Source of the DNA: Chryseobacterium sp. G0201
GTDB lineage: Bacteria > Bacteroidota > Bacteroidia > Flavobacteriales > Weeksellaceae
Direction of reading: 5' to 3'
Assembly (NCBI RefSeq): GCF_003815655.1
Contig: NZ_CP033917.1
Span: 4,712,001-4,776,000 of the forward strand
DNA: 64,000 nt
The notes beneath the pieces are model-generated. The model worked only from the letters and a program-made list of their open reading frames with translations, made no database searches and was not told the DNA's origin. This document shows positions 55,701-63,116 of this stretch, one piece after another; within the stretch, counting starts at the first letter, position 1, and the number at the start of each line of letters is the position of its first letter. The translations under genes were made by a program, and so were the position numbers.

Positions 55701-56747
55701 TATTTGCCCTGAATCATTAGCTCCACAGCCTGACAAATATCCATCTACATTTATAAATAGTGTATTTTTTCTGCCTCCGACAATCATTTGTCCATTGCTT
55801 ACAGTTCCGATATATGCTGGTGAATTTTGATTCGTTCCTGTACCGTTTCCTAATTGTCCAAAACTATTATCTCCACATGTATAGGTATTTCCGTTAGAAA
55901 GAATGAACATAGAATGTCCGTTACCTGCTGCAATACTTTTAACCCCTGTAGTAATTACAGTAGGAGTATTTTTATTAGTATTGGTATAATCACCTAACTG
56001 GCCGAAATCATTTTGTCCCCAAACAAAAAGATTACTACTGGTTTTATAAGCTAACGAATGGTTAAGACCTGCAGCAATATCTTGCCAATCTGTTGCGATT
56101 CCAATTTGAATCGGGTTAGATTTGCTTGTATTGGTACCATCACCTAACTGTCCTGCTCCGTTACTTCCCCAAGCCCAAAGCGTTCCATTGGTTTTTATGC
56201 CTAGTGTATGATATCCTCCCAGTACAACTTTTCGCCAGTTCGTAGCTGTACCAACTTGAGTCGGAGTCGTAATATCAGCGGTAATTCCGCCTCCCAATTG
56301 TGCAGTTCCATTATTTCCCCATCCCCAAAGTGTTCCGTTTGTTTTTATGGCGACTGTCTGAGCAATTCCGGCACTTACACTTTGCCAATTGGTGGCAGTT
56401 CCTATTTGCGTCGGAATATTTCTACTTATTGTAGTTCCGTCACCTAATTGGCTGCTGCCATTAAATCCCCAAGCCCAAAGTGTTCCATCGGTTTTTATAG
56501 CAACGGTATGCGAGCTACCAGCCACTACTTTTGTCCAATTATTTGCAGTTCCTATCTGCGTTGGTTTATTTCTACTTGTTGTAGTTCCGTCGCCTAGCTG
56601 GCCATTACCGTTAAGACCCCATGCCCACAATGTTCCGTCTTTTTTTATTCCTACAGAATGGCTGAAACCAGAGCTCACGCTTTGCCAACACTGGGCAAAT
56701 GACTGTAAGCTGATTAACAGCATTAATAAATAAAGAATTTTCTTCAT
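52701..56747 (-). CDS. secreted RCC1-repeat/fibronectin III protein with type IX sorting domain
   Basis: The 1,348-residue protein has a signal peptide (MKKILYLLMLLISLQSFAQ). Three blocks of seven RCC1-like repeats (core LWAWGxNxxGQLGDGT) lie at about 20-366, 461-809 and 907-1258, and each block can form one seven-bladed propeller. Fibronectin type III-like segments (SNITSTTATLNWSP, YYWWVMSNCGS) lie between them at about 367-460 and 810-906. The C-terminus (from about 1266) is a type A sorting domain (KVFPNPVQDYLNVSY, GVYLVQVNTAG, then KVIKR) for T9SS export and surface anchoring. The ligand is unknown. Confidence 0.92.
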   Translation of the reverse strand: MKKILYLLMLLISLQSFAQCWQSVSSGFSHSVGIKKDGTLWAWGLNGNGQLGDGTTTSRNKPTQIGTANNWTKVVAGSSHTVAIKTDGTLWAWGFNGSSQLGDGTTISRNIPTQIGTATNWQSVSAGIAQTVAIKTNGTLWGWGNNGTAQLGGGITADITTPTQVGTATNWRKVVLGGYHTLGIKTNGTLWAWGSNGAGQLGDGTNTSKSNPIQIGIATDWQDIAAGLNHSLAYKTSSNLFVWGQNDFGQLGDYTNTNKNTPTVITTGVKSIAAGNGHSMFILSNGNTYTCGDNSFGQLGNGTGTNQNSPAYIGTVSNGQMIVGGRKNTLFINVDGYLSGCGANDSGQIGDGTTTQRYSFVPVACITSCNPPSQLYTSNITSTTATLNWSPSATAPTGGYVYAYGTSPTMGAANGNTVLTTANATNLLPNTTYYWWVMSNCGSNQSAWIPGGSFTTLPPAGCWQKISAGGTHSLGIKTDGTLWAWGINQYGQLGDGTTVPKNVPTQIGTANNWRKVVAGALYSIAIKTDGTLWAWGYNWAGQLGDGTTVDRNTPTQIGTATDWAEVDITSAHTLAIKTNGTLWAWGSNSSGQLGDGTMVTKVVPTQIGTATNWRSIATGTEFSLAIKTNGTLWAWGYNQYGQLGDGTTVNKIIPIQIGTDTSWTNIAAGSYHSVASNANGSLYTWGRNNEGQLGDGTNTNRSTPTAVFDQIKSIDAGSYYTVGTITPGNIFFCGRNDSGEFGNGTMNSSNSISVGNATDFSMVSAGSTHTLAIDNDAFLKATGNNAGGQLGDGTTVYKTSFTSITCPTSGSCNPPSQLYSSNITSSSATLNWVAPTSAPSGGYQYLYSTNSTIGGIDGTTSSTTANLTNLLPNTIYYWWVSSNCGSSSQVNWIPGGSFTTLPTSTTGCWQNFSPGDTYSLGIKTDGTLWAWGGNNYGQLGDGTNIQKITPTQIGVANNWSKVSAGKFHSIALKTNGTLWAWGYNNNGQLGDGTLVNKSTPTQIGTANDWTSITTGDNYTVAIKSNGTLWAWGLNDNGQLGDGTAVNISVPTQIGTANDWKMVAPGVQHTVAIKTNGTLWAWGLNSNGQLGDGTLVNKSTPTQIGTATNWKSIVGGLNYSLGIKTDGTLWAWGINTYGQLGDGTTTSKTSPIQIGSSTNWKSIDANNFYTSLGIKTDGTLWTWGLNDVGQLGDGTTDFKYTPMQIGNSTNRQTVIGGSFNTFVIDNNGFLSGCGHNSSGQIGDGTYVQKRIFVPVVCPVSTLAVDETSTLSKNDNLKVFPNPVQDYLNVSYNEKIVSVTVYSAAGQLVTTKVINDTKGTVDFSGFASGVYLVQVNTAGNTVKTVKVIKR

Positions 56748-57859
56748 GTTTTAGTTTTAATATTGTCCTACTCGTTTAGCTTTTCGGTTTCGCTTCGTTT
56801 GAATGGTTTCGGAACTCCATAAAAAATGAGTCTCGATCAATGAATGAACGCAGATTTAAAAATATTTTCGTTGATAAAAATGTGGTATCGTCACTGGTAA
56901 AATCTAAATTTTCTTTGGTATCACAAAAATTTACATCTAATTTTAGGAAATAGTTAAATAGGCCCTATTAATTAAATATGACTTGTTGTTCTAAAGAAAT
57001 TTTAAGAAATTACGATTGTTTTAAATTGTTGGATACAATTAGGATTGACGAATTAATAAAATACGGTGTAGTTTTCTTCATTTTCATGATTTAATTAGTT
57101 TTCTTTTTTAGGTTTTAGTTTTTTAGTTAAAAACAACAAGGTCATCAACGATGATTTTATGTTGCCGTTTGCAAAAATATATCTTTCTTATGGACTATCA
57201 AATAGTTGACAGAAAATAGTAGTATTTTTTTTCCATACGATGTTGCTACATTTTACAGAACGAATCAGAATCAAACTTTTTTAGGAGCAAAAAGATGGCA
57301 GATGACATCAAATTTTACTAAAATGAGATGTATCATAGATAAGGTTGAATATTTTAGCTAAATTTGCTCCTTCATTTTTTAAATATCACACATGAAAAAA
57401 AAATTAATTTACAATTTTCCCGTTCTTTGGCAAAAGCCTGCAAAACGACAGTCATTAATTTTGAAATACCTAATTCAAATAGTTTAAAAGTATTCTTATT
57501 AAAAAATGGTTTATCTTAATACTTCAAACGCATAATTAACATTTATTTTAAATTAGAATTCATTTACGTGAATAAAATTGGTTAACAACTGTCTTTTAAT
57601 ACATTATAGATTAAAACAGATGTATGATATCTCAGACAGCTTCTTAGCATAATCTAAAACCATAACCTTTATAAAACCCTCACAAATAAAGGAATATAGG
57701 CAATAAACACAGTATAATGAAATGCATAGCATTCATGGTATCTAGACTATGGATATTAAAAAAAAATGCTACTTTTGCTCACAGGAATAAAAATTGTTTT
57801 TTTAGCGTTTTTATTAGTAATTTAGATATACCAAATTATAAAACATTAAAAATCATCAC
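56748..57859. other. 1.1-kb gene-free region
   Basis: AT-rich with many stops in all frames and no convincing gene. It contains a 7-base inverted pair (GAGCAAA at about 57284 and TTTGCTC at about 57367) and a -7 box at 57770 near its right end. It may be a decayed region; I see no transposase or RNA. Confidence 0.5.
57770..57777 (+). promoter_or_regulatory. -7 promoter box (TACTTTTG) for the 57860 gene
   Basis: TAnnTTTG match 83 bases before the ATG. Confidence 0.45.
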
Positions 57860-58453
57860 ATGAAAAAAATAATTCTACTATTTACTTGCATGTTCGGTAT
57901 TTCGGTATTTTCACAGATAAAAGTCTTGAAAAACGAAACTTTAGTGGAAATTGGTAAAGATAATTCCGTTGGTTTATATAAAAAAGAAGATAAATTCACG
58001 ATCAACTACCAGGATCTTAACACCGCTAATCTAAATACTTTCAGATCTTTTTCATTTCAAAATATGAATAAAGATGTTGAAGGCTTATATAAAATGATCA
58101 CCGACGGATTTATTGATTCTCCGGCAGGAAATATTGTATTGGAACTTCCTAATGATATTATTGAGCTTCATTATGAGAAAAACTTCGGACAGCCAACTGT
58201 TCAGTTTATTCAATATATCAATAAGAATAAAAAATATGTTGGGAAATCGCAATTTCTAAACAAAAAACAGGTTGATAAGCTTTTTGGAAAAACAAACGGC
58301 AAATCTGCATTGTACGAGAGATCTGTAGCAAAAACAAATTCTACAATGGGTACAACAAGCTATAATTCTTCAACGAGTACAGCAACCCCTTTAAATGACA
58401 CTCCCGCAAAGGCACAATCTTCTTCGCCTAAAAGCAAGAAATATAAAAAATAA
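57860..58453 (+). CDS. secreted hypothetical protein
   Basis: The 197-residue protein has a signal peptide (MKKIILLFTCMFGISVFSQ). The mature part is basic, with a beta-rich middle (LVEIGKDNSVGLYKKEDKF) and a C-terminal low-complexity tail rich in Ser, Thr and Lys (SSTSTATPLNDTPAKAQSS). No family recognised. A terminator follows, so it is a single-gene unit. Confidence 0.75.
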   Translation: MKKIILLFTCMFGISVFSQIKVLKNETLVEIGKDNSVGLYKKEDKFTINYQDLNTANLNTFRSFSFQNMNKDVEGLYKMITDGFIDSPAGNIVLELPNDIIELHYEKNFGQPTVQFIQYINKNKKYVGKSQFLNKKQVDKLFGKTNGKSALYERSVAKTNSTMGTTSYNSSTSTATPLNDTPAKAQSSSPKSKKYKK

Positions 58454-58475
58454 TCAATCTTTACAAAACATAATT

Positions 58476-58506
58476 AAACTCATTCTTCCCGGATGAGTTT
58501 TTTATT
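58476..58506 (+). terminator. terminator between the 57860 gene and gldA
   Basis: Stem AAACTCAT with ATGAGTTT, 9-base loop, then a T run that reaches the gldA promoter region. Confidence 0.75.
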
Positions 58507-58508
58507 TC

Positions 58509-58516
58509 TATTTTTG
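58509..58516 (+). promoter_or_regulatory. -7 promoter box (TATTTTTG) for gldA
   Basis: TAnnTTTG match 20 bases before the ATG at 58537. Confidence 0.5.
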
Positions 58517-58536
58517 TAAAAACATTGTTTTCATTT

Positions 58537-59256
58537 ATGTCACTTCAAATAAGCAATCTGACCAAAAAATTTGGTGAACAAACCGCACTTAACAATATTA
58601 ATATCTCAATTGATAAAAGCGAGATCATCGGTCTTCTCGGTCCTAATGGAGCAGGAAAATCTACTTTAATGAAATCTATCGTTGGTGCATTGAAAATAGA
58701 TGAAGGTGAAATAATTTTCAATGGAAAAAACATTTCCGAACACGAGATCGAAAGCAAGAAAAACATTGGTTTCTTACCTGAAAACAATCCGTTATACCTG
58801 GAAATGTACGTGAAAGAATACCTGCGGTTTGTTGCAAATATTCATAAAATTTCTGAAAAAAGAGTTGATGAAGTGATTGATTTAGTTGGAATTACTCCTG
58901 AAAAATCTAAGAAAATCAGTCAGCTTTCTAAAGGGTACAAACAAAGAGTTGGTTTGGCACAAGCCATTATTCATCAACCTGATTTATTGATTTTAGATGA
59001 ACCTACCAATGGTTTGGATCCCAATCAAATTATTGAAATAAGAAATGTTGTAAAGGAAATCGGCAAAGAAAAAACAGTTTTACTTTCTACACACATCATG
59101 CAGGAAGTTGAAGCGCTTTGTTCGCGTGTGATTCTTATTCACAAAGGAAATATTCTTCAGGACTGCCCGATTGATGAGTTTAAAGGCAAATTCGGAAGTC
59201 TGGAAGAGGCTTTCGCAAGCTATACACAAACGGAAACAGTAAGCATAACAGAATAA
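58537..59256 (+). CDS. gldA: gliding motility-type ABC transporter ATPase GldA
   Basis: The 239-residue ABC ATPase has Walker A GPNGAGKST at 35-43, a signature around LSKGYKQRVGLAQAI (about 132) and Walker B LLILDEPTNGLDP (about 150), then STHIMQEVEALC. Matches the flavobacterial GldA subgroup, which works with GldF and GldG in gliding. Neither GldF nor GldG is adjacent here, and the role may be general export. I take the ATG at 58537 (MSLQISNL); an upstream TTG would lie close to the promoter. Confidence 0.85.
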   Translation: MSLQISNLTKKFGEQTALNNINISIDKSEIIGLLGPNGAGKSTLMKSIVGALKIDEGEIIFNGKNISEHEIESKKNIGFLPENNPLYLEMYVKEYLRFVANIHKISEKRVDEVIDLVGITPEKSKKISQLSKGYKQRVGLAQAIIHQPDLLILDEPTNGLDPNQIIEIRNVVKEIGKEKTVLLSTHIMQEVEALCSRVILIHKGNILQDCPIDEFKGKFGSLEEAFASYTQTETVSITE

Positions 59257-59270
59257 CTTAATCAAATATA

Positions 59271-59296
59271 AAATCCTGCAATGTGTAGGATTTTTT
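59271..59296 (+). terminator. terminator after gldA
   Basis: Stem AAATCCT with AGGATTT, 9-base loop, T run. Confidence 0.7.
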
Positions 59297-59366
59297 CATT
59301 TAGAATATTTCCTCAGATTCAATAGATCTATAGAATTTTCATTGATGAAAACTCGGGGATTGGCAT

Positions 59367-59374
59367 TAAATTTG
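59367..59374 (+). promoter_or_regulatory. promoter (TTG ... TAAATTTG) for the 59406 gene
   Basis: TAnnTTTG match 31 bases before the ATG, with TTG 22 bases upstream at 59342-59344, a spacing close to the Bacteroidota -33/-7 arrangement. Confidence 0.45.
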
Positions 59375-59405
59375 ACAATATCCAAGTAAATCAAAACTCA
59401 TTACA

Positions 59406-59843
59406 ATGATCAAAAAAATTTTACTGGGAGCATTTTGTATCTCCCAATTTTCATTAGCCTATGCTGCCGAATTTAAAAATGAATTACCAATAACATCAAC
59501 GGTCTCTGCAAATTATCAAAAAGCACCTAAAACCGTAATCATTAAAACTAAAAAGTTTAAAATAAGAATTGATAAACAACCCAACGGTAAATATTTGTAC
59601 CAATCTTGGGCTGCCAATGCAAAAATCACTTCGAAGCCAAGTATGATCATTCCAGACGGAGAATTGATTCCTGATGGTACTGGTGGTAACTATTATTATG
59701 AATTTGTAAATAATGCTTTCACTTATCAGGTTTGGAGAAATTATTTAACCGATTCAGCGAAAAAGGCACCTTATACTCTAAGAGTTGATGACAATACAGG
59801 AAAAACGATCGTCAATCAAGACGGACAAGTCGTAAAAAATTAA
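59406..59843 (+). CDS. secreted hypothetical protein
   Basis: The 145-residue protein has a signal peptide (MIKKILLGAFCISQFSLAYA). The mature part is basic, beta-rich and Tyr/Gln-rich (KFKIRIDKQPNGKYLYQSWA, GGNYYYEFVNNAFTYQVWRN). No family recognised. It is a monocistronic unit ended by a strong shared terminator. Confidence 0.75.
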   Translation: MIKKILLGAFCISQFSLAYAAEFKNELPITSTVSANYQKAPKTVIIKTKKFKIRIDKQPNGKYLYQSWAANAKITSKPSMIIPDGELIPDGTGGNYYYEFVNNAFTYQVWRNYLTDSAKKAPYTLRVDDNTGKTIVNQDGQVVKN

Positions 59844-59844
59844 T

Positions 59845-59876
59845 AAAAAACTCCCACTTTAAAGTGGGAGTTTTTG
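59845..59876. terminator. bidirectional terminator
   Basis: A near-perfect palindromic stem (AAAAACTCCCACTTT with AAGTGGGAGTTTTT) flanked by T runs on both strands. It separates convergent genes. Confidence 0.9.
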
Positions 59877-59893
59877 TTTTTTATATGTTAATT

Positions 59894-61837
59894 TTATTGT
59901 TCAGGAGCTTCATCAGATTTAACTTCAATTACTTTTGAACCATCATCATTTCTCTTTTGAAGCTGCTCAAGAAGCTGTAAGCCTAACAATCCGCTGATCC
60001 CTCCATTGGCTGCATCTCCACCTCCACCGATAAGAACGTCAGGCATTATTTTTACGTTTTGAGATGCGATGTTTTCCATGATCTTCAATTGGGTAAAGTT
60101 GTTTCCGCCCATTGCTTCTACAGATAATTTATAAGACTCTGCATTAGATTTACCGATTGCCAATATTTTCTCAGCTTCTGCATTACCCGTTAAAGAAATC
60201 TGCTCGGCATTTGCTTTGGCTAATAATTCTATTTTTTCAGATTCTGCCTTGGCTAAAAGTCTTGTTTTTTCGGCTTCACCGGTTGCGAGTAATTTCAATC
60301 TGTCTCCTTCCGCGTTGGCCTGAAGACGTACAGAATTGGCATCACCAGTCGCTTTTTTCACGGAAGCATCTGCAACACGCTCTGCAATCCAAACACCCTG
60401 ATCAGCTTTTACAATTTCTTTCTGCATATCTGCAACCGCAGTTTCTTTTTCTAAACTTTGTCGGGTTTCCTGTGCTAACATTTCTGTTTCGTAGGTGATT
60501 TTCTGTTCTTCCGCCAACTTTCTGTCTGTCAATGTTTTCATCAGGCTTTCAGGAGGAACAATCGCACCAATCAAAGTATCTACCGCATTTACGTTATATT
60601 GATCCAAAACACTGCTAATATGTTCTTTTGCAGACTGTTGTCTTTCTTTACGGGTTCCCAAAAACGCAATCACATCGCTATCCTGCGCAGAGTTTCTGAA
60701 ATAGTTCCCAATCGTAGGTTCCAAAACCTGACTTACCAAATTGATCATATTTCCGAAACGGGCAATCACTTTTGGAGCTTCATAAGTCGGAATATGAATA
60801 ATTTGAGAAACATCTAGGTTAAAAGGGAACCCATCTTTACTTCTTACCGTAATTGTTGAAAGGTTTTTGTCTAACTGGTGAGATTCACTTCTTTCATACG
60901 CCCAGTTTAAAACCAAATTGGTGGTAGGAACAAGCTCAACCTTCATAATATAAGGATTAATAGGATATTTTCCGGGACCGATTGGCTCTGACCAAACTCC
61001 TTTATGACCTTTTTCAACAATGTTTCCATGTTTAAAATCAACACCGCTTAAATCTTTACCCTCTGCGCCTACATAACTTATAATTACACCGACGTATCCG
61101 ATCGGGATTTCTGTCATGTGTACCATTTCGACTTTTGTAAACCATGGATTTAAGAAATATGAACCCGCTAAAATCACCTGTTCCTGAAGACCTTTGTAAC
61201 CTCCATTGTTCAAAAAGGTATCAACGTCCTGAAATTTGTTGTGAGCTTCAACAATTTTACCTGCAATCTGGCCTTCTTCCAAAGGATTACCTTCCATTGT
61301 CGTTATGACTCCCACCGCATTGTCAGGAATTTGAGTCATATCAGTTAAATCAATATCAAACAACAAGGTATTAATTCTATAAGAACCTGGCGCAACAATG
61401 GCAGTTTGGCGCCCTTTTCTACCTCCGTTTTTAAGAAATGCCTCTGCATCCTGGAAAGAGTCACAGTTTACCTTTCTTGCTAAAATACGTCCGGTTTCTA
61501 ATTCAGTTCCGTCTTTAGCCAGAATTAATCCTAATTTTCCGGTAGGAATCACGGTAAATGGCTGAAATTGAATCGTGTATTGCCAGATCCATTTACCAAA
61601 ATAAATTCCCGGTGCCAATGTCTGAGCCTGAAAACCAGCCTCACCATTGGTTGCAATAATCCTCCCTTCCGGAAGTTCCTGCTTACCAACCAGCACGAAT
61701 TTTTTGGTCACTAAACCAATTCTGTCTTCGGGAACAATTACCAATCCGAAGAAAACTCTCAAAATAATTTTGTAAAAAATTACGCATAAAAGCACAATGA
61801 TAGCCGGAATCATCCAGCCCTGAAACGATAGTTCCAT
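59894..61837 (-). CDS. flotillin-like SPFH-domain protein
   Basis: The 647-residue protein has one N-terminal membrane helix (MIPAIIVLLCVIFYKIIL). A band-7/SPFH region of unusual length follows (to about 410), in which a unit ending FLNNGG or FLKNGG, then Gly-rich and GSY segments, repeats about twice. A long Ala/Glu-rich coiled coil (about 430-575, for example GEAEKTRLLAKAESEKIELL) and a Gly-rich tail (GGGGDAANGGISGLLGLQLL) complete it. Such proteins form membrane microdomain scaffolds. The usual NfeD partner is not adjacent. Confidence 0.88.
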   Translation of the reverse strand: MELSFQGWMIPAIIVLLCVIFYKIILRVFFGLVIVPEDRIGLVTKKFVLVGKQELPEGRIIATNGEAGFQAQTLAPGIYFGKWIWQYTIQFQPFTVIPTGKLGLILAKDGTELETGRILARKVNCDSFQDAEAFLKNGGRKGRQTAIVAPGSYRINTLLFDIDLTDMTQIPDNAVGVITTMEGNPLEEGQIAGKIVEAHNKFQDVDTFLNNGGYKGLQEQVILAGSYFLNPWFTKVEMVHMTEIPIGYVGVIISYVGAEGKDLSGVDFKHGNIVEKGHKGVWSEPIGPGKYPINPYIMKVELVPTTNLVLNWAYERSESHQLDKNLSTITVRSKDGFPFNLDVSQIIHIPTYEAPKVIARFGNMINLVSQVLEPTIGNYFRNSAQDSDVIAFLGTRKERQQSAKEHISSVLDQYNVNAVDTLIGAIVPPESLMKTLTDRKLAEEQKITYETEMLAQETRQSLEKETAVADMQKEIVKADQGVWIAERVADASVKKATGDANSVRLQANAEGDRLKLLATGEAEKTRLLAKAESEKIELLAKANAEQISLTGNAEAEKILAIGKSNAESYKLSVEAMGGNNFTQLKIMENIASQNVKIMPDVLIGGGGDAANGGISGLLGLQLLEQLQKRNDDGSKVIEVKSDEAPEQ

Positions 61838-62140
61838 AATTTATTTGTTTAAAAATTTAGTTTAAATAGTAGAAATGACCGATAGCCCCTATTTTTTTTA
61901 ATAAAAAAAATACGGATAGAATCATGTAATTGAATTCTTTCGAAAAATTTAAGAAAGTGTAGGAGGAGAAGTATTAAAAATCGTGAATATGATTTCTGAT
62001 ACTTTCAAAAGAAAAAACTTGAAGTTTGTTTGTTCCATCTTATTTGTGAAGGACTAAGATCCTTTTTGCTGTACAAATGTACGGAAGAAAATATTATTGA
62101 TATTACAAAAAATCAAAATATTTTTTGAAAATAATGTAAT
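61838..62140. other. intergenic stretch upstream of the flotillin
   Basis: About 300 bases, AT-rich, with no credible gene or structure. Confidence 0.5.
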
Positions 62141-62944
62141 TTACAGACAATCAATATTATTTTTTGCAAAAACATTTTGTGCGCTTTCAAAACTGTCCTT
62201 TGCTGCATTATATCCTATATTAAAAATCTCTTCCAAACGGTCTTTTTTACGTTCGAAAGTTCCATAACTTGAAAGATCCTGTGAAGATATAAACCAATCA
62301 CAATATTCGAATTTTGCTTTCTCAACTCTGTAAGAAAGAAGATCGTAAGATCGTGATACGATTGCTTTTATGGTCTTTAAATCATTAATATCAATATTAT
62401 GTGGCGGAGATACAAAAACGCCAATCAGTCGATCACATTCATCTCTGATAACGTCTGCGGGAAAGTTATTTAAAACTCCTCCGTCACAATACATTTCTTC
62501 CCCTAAAATATATGGCGTGGTAACTCCCGGAATAGAACATGAGGCAATAACAGCATCAGTTACCTTAAAACTATTATCAAAAATTTTCTGAGTTCCGGAA
62601 ACCAATTCTGTTGCTACGATTTTCACTTCTTTATCTAAATCTCCAATTTTCATATCCTGAAAAATCGGTCTTAAATAATTATTGAAGATCACCGAAGAAA
62701 CCAATCCCGGCTGATTGAAGGCAAAATGTTTCCAGTTGAAAAAATAGATAGACTGGAAAAAATCTAAAATCTCCTCAGGTGTTTTTCCCACTGCATGAAG
62801 ACTTCCGACAATGGAACCCGCGCTACAGCATGCTAAAACATCTATATTGATATTTTTTTCTTTCAAGAATTTTAAAACTCCTGCATGGGCAATGCCCTTC
62901 GTTCCGCCACCGGATAAAACCAATCCTGTTTTTTCAAAATTCAT
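62141..62944 (-). CDS. patatin-like phospholipase
   Basis: The 267-residue protein has the oxyanion loop GGGTKG at 12-17, the catalytic serine S41 in ACCSAGSIVG, and Asp154 in CDGGVLNN, giving the Ser-Asp dyad. The serine elbow reads C-C-S-A-G where the family normally has G-x-S-x-G. The length and IASCSIPGVTTPYI segment are normal for bacterial patatin-like proteins (RssA group). Likely cytosolic lipid acyl hydrolase; substrate unknown. Confidence 0.88.
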   Translation of the reverse strand: MNFEKTGLVLSGGGTKGIAHAGVLKFLKEKNINIDVLACCSAGSIVGSLHAVGKTPEEILDFFQSIYFFNWKHFAFNQPGLVSSVIFNNYLRPIFQDMKIGDLDKEVKIVATELVSGTQKIFDNSFKVTDAVIASCSIPGVTTPYILGEEMYCDGGVLNNFPADVIRDECDRLIGVFVSPPHNIDINDLKTIKAIVSRSYDLLSYRVEKAKFEYCDWFISSQDLSSYGTFERKKDRLEEIFNIGYNAAKDSFESAQNVFAKNNIDCL

Positions 62945-63061
62945 AGAATAAAATTAAGAAATCGTAAGGAGAAAATGAGATTAATTTTTCTAAAAATGTG
63001 AATTTTAAAATTATTTTAATAATTCTTTCATTTATCTTAAAAATATAAATATTTCATGCAT

Positions 63062-63090
63062 AAAAAACCACAGACAAAAATCTGTGGTTT
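63062..63090 (-). terminator. terminator after the dihydrolipoyl dehydrogenase gene
   Basis: Perfect 10-bp stem (AAACCACAGA with TCTGTGGTTT), 6-base loop, T run on the minus strand. Confidence 0.85.
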
Positions 63091-63116
63091 ACTTTTATAT
63101 TGTATGTGTTCTTAGA

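Noticed and set aside
52701..56747. Possible CRISPR array from the many regular short repeats
   Set aside because: The repeats are about 150-165 bases apart and in frame, encoding RCC1 units; spacing and coding content exclude CRISPR.
57284..57374. Inverted GAGCAAA/TTTGCTC pair as ends of a small transposable element
   Set aside because: Only 7 bases match, with no target duplication or transposase; too weak to call.
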